Of a stretch of 64,000 nt of DNA, positions 25,140-38,170 are shown in pieces. Source of the stretch: Druceiella hillmani (taxonomy: Eukaryota > Arthropoda > Insecta > Lepidoptera > Hepialidae); the NCBI GenBank assembly GCA_039881145.1, contig JAYKKI010000127.1, positions 2,976,001 to 3,040,000 on the forward strand. Direction: 5' to 3'. Every line of letters starts with the position of its first letter. Position 1 is the stretch's first letter. A program made the position numbers and the translations under genes. Below the pieces are notes generated by a model. The model worked only from the letters and a program-made list of their open reading frames with translations. It was not told the DNA's origin and searched no databases.

Positions 25140-25181
25140 CCACCTGAAGATGTTGTAATACAACGAAACCTAGGTCGTGGT
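25140..25181 (+). ncRNA. Hammerhead-ribozyme-like sequence
   Basis: In order: stem I strand CCAC (25140-25143), the core box CUGAAGA (25144-25150, fits CUGANGA), stem II GUUGU/ACAAC with loop AAU (25152-25164), the GAA box (25165-25167), a minimal stem III ACC/GGU with loop UA (25168-25175), C17 at 25176 as the predicted cleavage site, and GUGG (25177-25180) closing stem I. The weak point is the extra U at 25151, facing no partner, where a G-C pair is normal. It fits the minimal hammerheads described in Penelope-like elements; activity is untested. Confidence 0.55.
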
Positions 25182-26677
25182 AAAGAAATTAAAGAAAGTA
25201 GAAATAATACTACAACACGTAGTTTCATTTAATTGTGAATAATGAATTTCTACAAAATTAACGCCAAATATATTCAATATTGTAAATTGAATTCAAATTG
25301 TAATTATAATTCTGAGAAATTTGTATTGATACAGTAGTAGTATATAATTACTAATACTAATATATAATTTGAACAATAAAAAGTCATGTCGAAATAAGTC
25401 ATGTAAAAATGTATATAATTTAGGAAATACGAAATGAGAATATGTTCTCCTCTGATGTTGCAATATTGTGATAATATACGAGTATATATTGTAGTATTAA
25501 ACAAATAATTACCGTGAGTCGATTACGTATGCTGTTCTAAACAATTTTTTTACTCAAAGCAAGCATATTTCTCAAAAATAAATTAGTACAATAAGGGTGA
25601 CATGAACTAACAGATCTCAATACAGAATATCAGCGAAATTTTTAAGCCGTAATAGGATTAAAAAAGGCGGTTCGGTAAAAATTCTATATTCAAAAAGTAT
25701 TATTTGATACATCACATTATCTGTGGTCTGTATCGGAATGTGTAAAGACAAATTCTTTGCATAAATAATTATGAAAAAATTTCACGGAAGTAAAAGCATG
25801 TCTTACGATATGTCTGTATTGTATTTATATTACAACACAATACAAACAAGAAAAAGGGAACCTTTAGAAGTTCACTCAAGTGTCCGTTTGTCTGTAGGGA
25901 AAAACAGTTTTTTTTAGGAAGCTGCTTGACATAGAAACGTGGAATTTGGCGTATTAATTAAACATATTTCATACACGGAGTGCAGTATATTTTAAAAAGG
26001 CTAATTATAAGCGTCTCAAAAATATATTTTTCATAATTTTTGGTAGTACATTTTCAAAAATGTGCTGAGAAATATCCAAAAATATATATATTCACCAACA
26101 ATTATTTTCTAAATTACTAAATATGAAACTGTGAAAAAAAAATGGTTTTTAGAAGTCTATGCCAAAACTATAGGAAAAATATTATGATGATTATATATAG
26201 ATATCATTGGTTTTGAGATAGTTATGATAATATATGTGTCACGCTTACTTAATTATATTCGGTATTATTAAATATTTGTAGCACTTACAAATCCATATTA
26301 GTGAAGACTTAATATAAATAAAGTACATTATCTTCATACAACGTACGGAACATTGTCCTTGCGAGCCTGACTATCTATCACTTGGTATTTTGTTTTGCAT
26401 GCGGTCGGTATGAAATTTAGAATTGGGGCTGTAAGATCAAGTAGAATGACTCATGGGAGGTTAGATTTTTTTATTTATGACCAGAAATTTGCAAAAAACC
26501 ATATGTATCGAAAGTTTGCAAGCTGAACAATTTTAACTAATTCAGACTACTAGAAGGTCTTATATATATTACAGGACAAATTAAAATCATAATCCACGCA
26601 GGCATTTAAAATTTCCGAAAACAAAAATAAAAGTTTTAAAATTTTTCCCTTTCTAATTCCTTAATTGCTAAACCATA

Positions 26678-26681
<4 letters not shown>

Positions 26682-26749
<68 letters not shown>
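26682..26749. repeat. (TA)n microsatellite, A2 only
   Basis: A TA run of about 68 bp followed by TATGTATGTATGTA. A1 (about 8410-8440) and A3 (about 57560-57590) have only short AT-rich sequence at this place. Confidence 0.98.
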
Positions 26750-26751
<2 letters not shown>

Positions 26752-28608
26752 ATATATGTATGTATGTATATTGATAGAAGCTTGCAATTTTGTTATTTTA
26801 AATAATATTTTCCTGGATACGGAACACTCGGCGTCTGAATTCTGATCGCACTTGATGGGATATTCAATTATTGCTGAACCGCAAGCGATGCGGAAGCTTG
26901 ATTAATTATTGGATCACACTCTGTTCTAACGCTTTATTGGGGTGAGAATACAACAGAACTTTTATAACATCTTCCTCCTTTTTAAAAACAAAGGATCCTC
27001 TATAACAGTGTTCAGTTAAATAGGATATGAAACGCGCCGTCAAAATAAGGCTGGGGGTGTCAAATGCACGCAAGGCGCTACCTCAGATTTCATTATAAGG
27101 CTCTTCCGATTCGGGAAATATAAATACAATTTAAGTAACGGGAAATTCAGTTCTTTTACTTTGTTCAGTTGGTAATTTTGTTGTTTCATTTTAAATATGA
27201 GGATACCGGAAAATTTTCCTTTGTTGATTTTTACCAGCTTAATTGAAAGGAAATTGACGTACAGTGGGAGTTCGGGTTTTAGATACATCATATGTAATTA
27301 TCAGCGCTGATGCTTAAAGGCAAAGGAAAAAAATAAAAGTCTTATATTTTACCTAACCGTCTCACTGCTTAAATAAATAGTATGAGAAGTTAATTTTTCT
27401 GGGTCCTTCTAATTTATGTAGCTAAATCAATTTAATCATTATGCAAATTTCTTACTTTAAACATGGTCCTTTGTTACGAGATACATGGATATATACAAAT
27501 CATGTCAATTATACTTTTATACGTGATAATACGTGAAAACCATAGATACCTTAACAAAAGTGAAATGAACGTCACTTTCTGTACATTTAAAGAAACAGTA
27601 TCTGAAATTATTAATCACATAATAATTGAAGTGTCCTTTTTGAGAAGAAGTGTAAAAAATTCCTTAAAAAAGGAGACCAGCAAAAGTACATGTAACGTTA
27701 GACCCAGGTGTCACTAGAAAAAAAATATATCCTTAAGGAGAAAAATTCAAGAAAATAAGCTACTTAAAAGTTATATTTGAATCAGCAATAAAGCAAATGA
27801 AAAGTCTTGAAAAATTTAATAAAAAATGTTTATGAAATCTAGTTATTTTTCATAATAGTGGTAAATATTGTTTCTACGGAGTCCTTTGAACCATCAAGAT
27901 GAAGTAAAATACAAACTGGGCCAATTTGTACCCTCCATACACAGATGTAACATACTAACCCGTTGGACTCGCAGGCTTGACTAATTGTCGGCAATTCGAA
28001 GAGAGAAATAAATATTTATTTAGAGGAATACTTATCGTTTATTTATTAAAATAATTTCAAGATAGTTTTTAATTTAAATTTTTTTTTATATTTCCTTCTC
28101 GTTCACAATATTTGACATATACTAAAAATACAACGTAAGGCGTTTCTCAAGATAATTTTTTTTTGTTTTGTATTAAATGATCTAACAATTTTGAATGCTA
28201 TGCCTAATCAAATAATAACTTTGCAGTATTCCGATATTTTTCATACTTCTATAGTTTTCACAACAAGTAATAATTAAAGTAATATGTCTCACTTGTATTT
28301 TATTGCACAATCGCACGTGTATTTTATTGAATTCACCGCTGTCGTTAATATTTAGCTATGATAGCAAAATACAAACTAAAGATTTACGTTCTTATTTCAC
28401 TAGTTTTATTTATTAAAAATAATTTTAATAAAAACTATATTTTATGTTTCATATAAAAATATATGTAATATGTGTTATTTTACTATATTCAGCTCAAGCT
28501 TGCATGATCATGATCAAGATCAAGCTAGCTATCAGTCAAAGACATGTTCAGTGAAAATATTAGAATATTGGTTTCTGTCAATACAGTTCACAAGATTAAT
28601 ATTATAAC

Positions 28609-28620
28609 TTGTGGAATATT
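28609..28620. other. Left target-site duplication of the second insertion
   Basis: TTGTGGAATATT here is repeated at 28847-28858. A1 (about 10058-10070) has the uninterrupted CTTGTAGATTATTTC. Confidence 0.85.
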
Positions 28621-28846
28621 GATAATTAAATGAAACCACATGATGTAGTATTATTTCTGCTTTCTTTAAGTTCTTTACCACGACCTAGGTTTCATTGTAT
28701 TACAACATCTGCAGGTGGCCTATTAGCAAAGATCTATCTTTGCTAAAAGCCCACCTGAAGATGTTGTAATACAACAAAACCTAGGTCGTGGTTTCATTTA
28801 ATTATCAATAATGAATTTCTACAAAATTAACGCCAAATATATTCAA
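28621..28846. mobile_element. Short Penelope-like remnant with two inverted hammerhead-like cores
   Basis: A 226 bp insertion flanked by a 12 bp target duplication. It is largely an inverted repeat: a hammerhead-like unit on the minus strand (28678-28719) and another on the plus strand (28751-28791), joined by a short AGCAAAGATC/ATCTTTGCTA hairpin. Its right end shares AACGCCAAATATATTCAA with 24499-25282. Both cores carry a change in an essential place: the minus-strand box reads CUGCAGA instead of CUGAAGA, and the plus-strand GAAA box reads AAAA. Self-cleavage is therefore not expected. Confidence 0.65.
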
Positions 28847-29279
28847 TTGTGGAATATTTCTAAATCTTAAAAGAAATATAAATATTGTATTGGTCAATAT
28901 ATATTATATGGGTTTAGACACTGACCTAACACCAAAGAACTTTTTTCGAGGCTATTTAAATACCTGTAAAAATAATACTCCAAAAGTATATGAACGAAGA
29001 AAACCTTTACAAATATGCTTTGAAACTCTCATATCTAATTCAACTAATTCATGTTCTAATAAGAAATAATGGCCGTTTAATATTAGTCACCGGTCTCTCG
29101 ACACCAAAAGTTCAAATCGCAAGTCCTACGAGCTCTCCGAAGCATCCATCCTTAAGCTATTACATAAACAAACGCCCACTCATGACATTTAACTTTTAAT
29201 ATAGCGAAGTACAGAATTAATACGTCGGTATATCCGAGAGGCATACAATGGGTCATTGAAGAGCCAACAATTGTTGGGC

Positions 29280-29480
29280 GGCACAATTTGTTCGCAAACC
29301 CGGGCTCTCATTCAGATTAAAAAGTAAGCGCGTTACCTCTGTCCTAATAGCGACATCTATCGGCTAATGTTCGCTTCACACTCGTCCGAATCCGAGCCAG
29401 ATTTGGGCGGGTAATTGTGGTCAGAGGTTTATCGGGCCCATAAATCCCGCTGCAGATGCCGGAAGAATGCCTTGCAGGCT
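29280..29480. promoter_or_regulatory. G+C-rich conserved block in A2
   Basis: One of the G+C-richest parts of the window (CCCGGGCTCTCATTCAGATT, GGCTAATGTTCGCTTCACAC). The A3 copy is 60105-60295; A1 lost it in a ~370 bp deletion after 10645. It contains GGGTAATTGTGGTCAGAG and CCATAAATC, which fit homeodomain and posterior-Hox/Caudal-like cores. Opposite-strand frames of similar wording exist in A2 and A3, but A2 has a stop where A3 reads on and most differences change residues, so coding is unlikely. Confidence 0.4.
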
Positions 29481-30795
29481 TGAATGCATACGATTTTATC
29501 TTTTTTGTTAGTTGTATCCCGTTTAGCCGCCACATGTGGGGAACTTTTTTGTTTCAATCTGTTTGGGGTAAATGCTATAGAACATTTGCAACCTCCACCA
29601 CAATCAAGACTTCGATGCATATTACAGTTTCGTTTTAATCGCACATTGAAAATACGTTATACACTGTTTGACTTTATATTGCAGTGTTTTATACACCGCA
29701 CACTCTCTTACCCTAAAGGCACTCACCGTAGAACTACAAGGCGGATATTAAGAAAACCAGTTGCTTCAAATAATAAATGTGGTAAAAAATAAAACATATG
29801 ATCTTCAAAGCCAAAAAAGTACACTACTTATAGATACTAAGTGGAGTACACATTATGTAAGTATACAAAATGCATTATATTTTTATTTCTTAAATCAGAC
29901 TATCAATCGTCTAATACAACGTCGGGAAACGCTGTGCTAGACTCGGAATATTCGACAAATATTTTTTTTTTTTTTAAAATTTTATAATTAATACTTTAGG
30001 GGAAAAGAGGGCGGTGGTTTTATCTTTATCGCATACAACTAAGTTCTACTGCATGATACGATTATATCAGTTTCTATTTAATATCTATCACACTGTTTTT
30101 TTGTTGTATAAATTAGTCGGCGCCTTTGAAAATGTTAAAAATAAAATGTGATAATTTCTTTTCCGAAATGATAAATTCAATATTTTTCTTAAATATAATC
30201 TCTATACACAGTTTATTTTTACAAAGCTGCGAGTGGCATTAACATCGACATACAACAAGGTTTGTCCATATGTGTTAATGTTTTCACCTTTAGTTTGGAA
30301 AACTAAAAACAATATGTTTTTTTTCGTTAATGGCTTATTTATTTTAATTATTTAATGAAGATTCATATTCATTTCAAGTCAAGGTACGCCAACTCTTTCT
30401 ACTTCACTCTGTACGTGGCCTACGATCTGTGTTTTTTAATCATTCTGAATTTTTATTTTGTGACTATGTTGGGTATAAATGCTAATAAATAATAAATGTA
30501 AATGTTACATATAAAAAACGTAAGCTGATGTAGCACACATCTGTAGTTCTTCACTACCCTTCTTAGCGTTTAACAGAAACTTATTAGTTTCGTTTATTAA
30601 ACCATTGCGATATTTAACACAAAATTTAAATAACCTTGAAAATTATAAATAATTCGTTTTCTCGGTATATTAACTGAAGCTAAGCTAGTACTACATATAT
30701 CAATGAATTTTTCTTTGGTGGACTTGGCATTTGCAGAGACATCATGTAATCACAAATATAGTAACTGTTTGTTAACCGATTAATTAATAAATAGA

Positions 30796-30798
<3 letters not shown>

Positions 30799-30856
<58 letters not shown>
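30799..30856. repeat. (TA)n microsatellite in A2
   Basis: About 58 bp of TA at the position orthologous to 11845-11902 in A1. Confidence 0.98.
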
Positions 30857-30859
<3 letters not shown>

Positions 30860-31304
30860 AATAGTATTAAAACCGCTCTGATAATAATATTAACAAATGA
30901 GTCAATTTACTGTAATACATTTGGGACACAAACTTGATGGATTCAAAAAACTAATCGGATTATTTGATGCTCACTGAAACAATGAAACAGTACAAAGAAA
31001 TATGCTAGCTTTCTTAATAGAATCGATTACGAAAGCTAGTGAATCAATTTTGTATTTTTCAGGAAAAGTAATTAAAAGAAGAAAAAACAATAGCATATGA
31101 GTCATTCCTTATTGTTTTTATTATTTATTATATAAGTCTCGCTCTCACAATCTGCTTCACCCTCTTGTCCCCTGCTCTTTCCTTTTTCATCTTCCTTGCA
31201 ATGGAGACTTAAGTATTAAGTATTCATTGTTATATATTCATATTAAGTATTTATATCACATCATAGAAAGCTAAATATTATGATAATTTTAATTGATAAT
31301 CTCG

Positions 31305-33320
31305 GATAAAACAAAATAACAGTGCAAGTTTGTAAAACATGTTTGTAAAACAGATAAAACAAAATAATAGTACAAGTTTGTAAAACATGTTTGTAAAACA
31401 GATAAAACAAAATAATAGTACAAGTTTGTAAAACATGTTTGTAAAACAGATAAAACAAAATAATAGTACAAGTTTGTAAAACATGAACTAATTATATGAT
31501 TATATTTACTATTTCTCATTATTTTATTTAATTATCCCATAGTTGCAGATGGCTCAATCATATAATAAAAGGGATTTTCATGTATTATAATAAAGTGAAA
31601 TATGCTATTAATTTATAAAAACAAAATAATAGTACAAGTTTGTAAAACAGATAAAACAAAATAATAGTACAAGTTTGTAAATCATGAACTAATTGTATGA
31701 TTATATTTACTATTTCTCATTATTTTATTTAATTATCCCATAGTTGCAGATGGCTCAATCATATGATAAAAGGGATTTTCATGTATTATAATAAAGTGAA
31801 ATATGCTATTAATTTATAAAAACAAAATAATAGTACAAGTTTGTAAAATATGTTTGTAAAACAGATAAAACAAAATAATAGTACAAGTTTGTAAATCATG
31901 AACTAATTGTATGATTATATTTACTATTTCTCATTATTTTATTTAATTATCCCATAGTTGCAGAAGGCTCAATCATATGATAAAAGGGATTTTCATGTAT
32001 TATAATAAAGTGAAATATGCTATTAATTTATAAAAACAAAATAATAGTACAAGTTTGTAAAATATGTTTGTAAAACAGATAAAACAAAATAATAGTACAA
32101 GTTTGTAAATCATAACCTAATTGTATGTTTATATTTACTATTTCTCATTATTTTATTTAATTATCCCATAGTTGCAGATGGCTCAATCATATAATAAAAG
32201 GGATTTTCATGTATTATAATAAAGTGAAATATGCTATTAATTTATAAAAACAAAATAATAGTACAAGTTTGTAAAACATGTTTGTAAAACAGATAAAACA
32301 AAATAATAGTACAAGTTTGTAAATCATGAACTAATTGTATGATTATATTTACTATTTCTCATTATTTTATTTAATTATCCCATAGTTGCAGATGGCTCAA
32401 TCATATGATAAAAGGGATTTTCATGTATTATAATAAAGTGAAATATGCTATTAATTTATAAAAACAAAATAATAGTACAAGTTTGTAAAATATGTTTGTA
32501 AAACAGATAAAACAAAATAATAGTACAAGTTTGTAAATCATGAACTAATTGTATGTTTATATTTACTATTTCTCATTATTTTATTTAATTATCCCATAGT
32601 TGCAGATGGCTCAATCATATAATAAAAGGGATTTTCATGTATTATAATAAAGTGAAATATGCTATTAATTTATAAAAACAAAATAATAGTACAAGTTTGT
32701 AAAACATGTTTGTAAAACAGATAAAACAAAATAATAGTACAAGTTTGTAAATCATGAACTAATTGTATGATTATATTTACTATTTCTCATTATTTTATTT
32801 AATTATCCCATAGTTGCAGATGGCTCAATCATATAATAAAAGGGATTTTCATGTATTATAATAAAGTGAAATATGCTATTAATTTATAAAAACAAAATAA
32901 TAGTACAAGTTTGTAAAACATGTTTGTAAAACAGATAAAACAAAATAATAGTACAAGTTTGTAAATCATGAACTAATTGTATGATTATATTTACTATTTC
33001 TCATTATTTTATTTAATTATCCCATAGTTGCAGATGGCTCAATCATATAATAAAAGGGATTTTCATGTATTATAATAAAGTGAAATATGCTATTAATCTA
33101 TAAAAACAAAATAATAGTACAAGTTTGTAAAACATGTTTGTAAAACAGATAAAACAAAATAATAGTACAAGTTTGTAAATCATGAACTAATTGTATGATT
33201 ATATTTACTATTTCTCATTATTTTATTTAATTATCCCATAGTTGCAGATGGCTCAATCATATGATAAAAGGGATTTTCATGTATTATAATAAAGTGAAAT
33301 ATGCTATTAATTTATTAAAA
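31305..33320 (+). repeat. Composite 48 bp / 214 bp minisatellite, A2 only
   Basis: The first part (31305-31485) is nearly four copies of a 48 bp unit containing GTACAAGTTTGTAAAACATG. It is followed by about eight near-identical units; the marker GGCTCAAT recurs at 31551, 31752, 31966, 32180, 32394, 32608, 32822, 33036 and 33250, giving one 201 bp and seven 214 bp intervals. Each large unit contains part of the 48 bp motif. A1 and A3 have only one degenerate copy at this site (about 12360-12470 and 62041-62215). Because 48 is a multiple of three, all reading frames stay open through the first part; these are artefacts. Confidence 0.97.
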
Positions 33321-36300
33321 CCTACGATTGCCAAAACTTCGGAAATTATTACCAAAATGTATTATGTTGTTGAAATCGTTAAACTTTCGGGTAAGATTAG
33401 ATAGTATTATACCTACGAATATACTATAATTATGATAATTTTCACCTACAAATAACGATAAGAAAACCGACAACGTATCTTTCTTCTATATAAGCCAATT
33501 ACAACTTGATGAACGTTGGCAAAATATGTTCCTCCTATATCTGAATATGGGACAGCATGATTATTTCCTATATATTTCCTCTCGAGTAACTAGGTTTCCA
33601 TTCCTTGCAACACGTGACATATTGTGCTTATGGAATTTATATGTACTGAATTATTAAGTAAACTTGAAATTTATCTTCCAGCTATTAAAAGGAAATGTCA
33701 TATACCCTATATTATTCAATAAACTTTCATTCTTCATACCTCACAATTCCTTGCACTCAAGTAATCATCAGCTTTCTGCTATAACACTTCTAGAACCGAA
33801 TTATACCCGTACTCTCCAGTTTTTTGTTCTGTAATTTTATTGTGGCCACACCAGTGTTATTTGTATATAATGAATGAAGGTAAATTTGTCGAAATATTTC
33901 GTGGTTATATTTTATTATTCTTGTGTACTTTTGTATTCAGGTTTAATCCAAAAGTTAAACTTTTTCAAAACATTACTTTTTTCATTGTTACAAATAGGTT
34001 ACGTGTAATGTATCGATAAAATGATATGTTTAAATAAATATGTAAGATAAAATATCTTAAATGCGCGTTAGTGTATACTACTACATAACAACCTTTCAAT
34101 TATGTTCATATTTTTTTTCTGATATTACTGCTTTCCATATATAAAATATGTCTGAGAGATTGTGTTAACCTAAAAAAAGTGAAGCTAAATGGAGAGTTAT
34201 ATTTTCTTCGTAGTAGCTAAATGAGTTCGACCAACTTTGATATGTGAAAGGCACGCCGATTTGCTTAAATAAGTAAAATGTTGAACAAAAATTAATTTTA
34301 AAAAAATTAACATGATGGCTCCTCTCTTATGCAAAATAGGGGACCTTCAAAAGCCCCCTAATAATACCTCGTTACTATCGTCCAGCGCTTCCACCCACAA
34401 GATTAAAGATTGCTGCTAATCAATAAGCCATTTGGACACTCCAATCTTTAAAGAATATACTTTGCTAATACTCTGAATGACCCAAAGACCATGATTATAC
34501 CATCGTGATCTATGAGGGATTTTAAAATGTTGCTTCCCTCCCAAGCTCTAAAACTCTATAACAATATTTTAAGCATGTGAAGGATATACTAGGCAATACT
34601 GCATGATGAAAAATAATATGAATGTTTTGAAATTGTTTATCAGGTATACCCTTAGATATTCATAAGTACCTCGTACATAAGTTCTACTCATACTTAACTG
34701 GTTTAATTAATTTAAAACTCATTGTACTAAAGAATTAAATTAACAAGTATAAAATATTGATAGTAGTATTATGCAATAATTTGATAGCAGTATTATGCAG
34801 TAGCTTCTGACATGTTTCTCCAGCAACTTATCAGTCAATAAATTTGGAGCTAAATGTAAGTAGGTTTTGAAATGACCAGCTTTGTCTGATCTATAGGAGT
34901 AATAGATAACTATTTCCAGTGCTAATAAACTCAGTCCCTCTGAAGCATCAGTTTTTACGTGAAAAATATCAGTTAATCAAAAAAACATATGAAGATTTTC
35001 TTGGAAAATAAATCTGATTATTCAAATGTTTGCACGGACAGAACAGAGCAAAGCAATGATAAATCATCAAATAATTTCATTAATTTGCTTGTTTTTTTAT
35101 TTCATTTTTGTTTTTCTTATATCTCTACAATTACTACATGTATTTTTCAATGTAAATTTTATTAGAAAAGCAGCCTTATAGATTAAATAGTAATATTATA
35201 TCATTAACTTCCAAAAATTAACTCTGATCACTTTAAACCGGTTCTGCTGTAACGTATTATCTTGACAACGTCTCACTTCGCAGAACATTAAAAAAGTTAG
35301 CGTTACGAATATTGGCTGGTGTATCATCGGTTATTCCTAGTAAACAGTAAGTGGTACAATGACAATTTTAGTGTCTTTCGCTTATTCAAGATCTCAGCTA
35401 AATGGTTTTTTTTATTTTTAAAGAGCAGTTATTGCCAAGGACGATAAATTATTTTATGATCGAGTTTTATACTTGTAAGTAGACACATACAACAAATTGC
35501 GTCATACAATGAGTTCTATTTCGTCCATGAACAGTAGATTAAGGTAATACAGTAACGAGGTAGCCGTTTCTATAGTCATAAGAAAGTATTTGATATCGAT
35601 GTACTGTTTATAATAGATACCCTTATAGGATCACTCACGTGATTGTTTGCCAGTTTGTTATAAACGATTTCCTCAGAAACCATATGACATAACATACAAT
35701 TATGAAATATAATATGCAAAACAGATAACAACTCAAAAATATTCACAGAAAAATTCATAGGATGAAATGGGCAAATTAATTACTTAAAAAATCACATCGC
35801 TTAAAACGTTAGCTAGTATGTTTTAAAATATTAACTACTATAGATAATATGCAAAAAAATATGTCACCTTTTGTTTCCAAAATCACTGGATGTAAATGTA
35901 TAAAAAAGCAGAGTTTTTAGAAGCCTACACAAAAGTCATATTAAAACAACAGCGATTCAAAGGTCATTGTTTTTGCAATATTCACGATAAAATATATGAA
36001 CTTAAATATATTACCTCTTATTCAACATGCATTTGGTATGCTGGAAAATCCATATCGACGTGGACGTGGAATCGACATAACCTAGAGAAAATGGAAATAA
36101 AATATTTTGGAAAGTTTTAGTTTCCATCCAGCACCTCTCTACACCGTTATTTATTTTGCTTCGACTTGTCTAAAATATCTAGGTCATAAATAAGTTCTAA
36201 GTTTCGTGGTCAGCATATTGACTACGCCGAGATTAAAATCTCATTAGTTATATTTTTGAGCAAAATGTGTTTTCATTTTCAGACAGAGTAATCAATCAAG

Positions 36301-37914
36301 GAAACTTGTTGCTTCGGACGTTATTTTTTATGAAACACCGAGCTTTTCCTATCAATTTTAATATTACGAAGTATTAAGTCTAATTTCAAACTGATCCATA
36401 AATATTTTATTCGACAAAACAATTAATAGGCAACTAATTATTCTGAAGGATCAACGCTATAATAAATTTCGTTGTATCCTGGCAGGTCTACGGTGAAAGA
36501 CTATTGTAATAGATTATATTAAGGCATTAAGAGTCACTCTGACTTTATATCTGGCAATGATGAATTTTTCCATTTAATTAGAACTATAGAGACCAGCAAA
36601 GCTTATTTTATGGTTTTGTAATAATAAATAATATTCAATATATTGCTCTGAAGCGATAAGTTCTAACAAAATGTTTCCAGTATTTGTTAGACCAATTTGT
36701 TTTAAGATATTTTCAACTAATGTTATACTTTACTTTGTTACAATTTCTAATAATTTTGTTTAATGGTTTATTACAATCCTGTTAGAAAAATTATAAAAAA
36801 TATTTCGAAATTCGTATTTTTAATATGCGATTGTATTCAGGAAATTAAGTTTAATGGAACTAATAATAAAAGCAAGGATTACAATTTTGTCTTCAAGTGA
36901 GCATATAATTGGTCCAGAGAATTAATAACTCTAAAAAAAACTTATTAAACGAATCCTATAAATTTTGTTAATTAACAGATATCTGCAATTAGGTCCAAAA
37001 TATTCTTTATGGACATTTTAGAATTTCAGGTTCCTGAAAATAAATTTGAGTCTTAATTAAATATGTACTACTAATGAAATATTTGCCAAGTTTACACCTC
37101 AATATTAAATGAAAAATATATTTTATTTTGTCTCTATACAATTTTGAATTACAAGGTTTAAAAAGAAATGAACTTGGCATAGATTTAAATTTCAATTTTT
37201 GTTTGTAGTTACAATGGTATTAAAGGTATTATACAAACTTGTTTAGTGTAATGTTGACTGTATAATATAATGTTGGATCCATCTCTTTTTTTAAGTTGGT
37301 GTATAGTGTTAGTCTGTATAATATTACTTATAACTGAGATTGGATTATAAATACAATATATGTACATAACGCAGATTAAAATTAAAAGTTTCAAACTGCT
37401 CTTATTTTGACGCTGCATGCAGAAAGTTTGAGACGATAGACTTTTAAAAAATAAATACAGTTTGTGGAACATTGATTAAACTGTATTTATTTATCACAAG
37501 AGATGAAAAATAAATAGGATAATAGGAATAATAGGAACAACGTTATCAATGGACTTAGGTACAATTTGTTGTATGTTAAAGTAACCGCAAACATAATTTT
37601 GTTCCCAATGTTCAAGTCTCCAGATAAATTTTCCAGTTATGTTCTAGGTACACTAAAGTGATTGATAGATATAGCTAATCTGTTAGTGAACCAGATTCAT
37701 AATTTTTTGAGGTCCGTAGCGTAGATTTAGATGAAGTTAGATATTTTGATGAATTTAGATGCGTGAAATTTACGATTCAACCAATTGGAACGATATCAGC
37801 TTTGTAACTATATTTGACTTCGTGCGTTCAATTAAAATCAAATAAAGTATTACGTTGTTGCATTTTTATTTCTTTTAAAACTATATGTTATTATTATAAT
37901 TTTTATCGCTAGGT

Positions 37915-38170
37915 ATAGAAAATGCAACGTCCGTCTGTATATCTATATGTTTGTTCGTTTAGAGTTTGAGTTATACCAGATAAATTTTGATGCAATTTTC
38001 GCTATCGTAGAAAGTTGTGTATCGAGAAAGATTTCTATGGATTAAATGTATGAGTAAGGTTAACAAGCAATGCTAATATTTTCTAGGTGTGCCTTGAACG
38101 CGGATATACATAAAGCGTTATGCCCGGCTCAGCAATAGCAACGATAATATAGAGCGGACGAAGTCGTTTT
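37915..38170. repeat. Possible repeat fragment
   Basis: Contains GCAACGTCCGTCTGTATATC, ATCGTAGAAAGTTG, then ATGCCCGGCTCAGCAATAGC and AGAGCGGACGAAGTCG. Such wording is typical of dispersed insect repeats as I recall them. No second copy is in the window to confirm limits. Confidence 0.3.

Larger units (their letters stand above)
24499..25282 (+). mobile_element. Penelope-like retroelement remnant, 784 bp, in A2
   Basis: The insertion is absent from A1 and A3 and is bounded by an 11 bp target duplication. Its left end (AAATGAAACTACGTGATGTA) is an inverted copy of a stretch near its right end (about 25213-25231), followed by a tail ending AACGCCAAATATATTCAA. Near the right side is a hammerhead-ribozyme-like sequence (25140-25181). 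Penelope-like elements are known to carry minimal hammerheads and inverted terminal parts, so I infer that class. No reverse transcriptase or GIY-YIG coding remains. A large foldback (24533-24788) is nested inside. Two related insertions occur at 28621-28846 and 46933-47031. Confidence 0.65.
19600..34045 (+). repeat. A2: second copy of the A segment
   Basis: Collinear with A1 and A3 but the most diverged. In the 100 bp sample where A1 and A3 differ at 7 sites, A2 differs from both at roughly 18. It lacks several blocks they share: the CA-rich patch, the conserved block of 5518-5712, about 260 bp matching 7340-7595, and the doublet of 10385-10442. It has gained two Penelope-like insertions (24499-25282, 28621-28846), an extra TA array (26682-26749) and a 2 kb minisatellite (31305-33320). 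Its homology with A1 ends at about 34040, beyond which a unique spacer begins. No gene is recognised. Confidence 0.92.

Noticed and set aside
31261..31519. Three overlapping minus-strand frames with internal repeats
   Set aside because: A 48 bp unit is a multiple of three, so frames stay open by periodicity alone.
31305..33320. CRISPR-like array or centromeric satellite
   Set aside because: There are no unique spacers between repeats, and only about eight units; an ordinary minisatellite in animal DNA fits better.
35896..36120. Isolated 74-codon frame in the spacer
   Set aside because: No motif, no relatives in the window and a composition expected by chance in AT-rich DNA.
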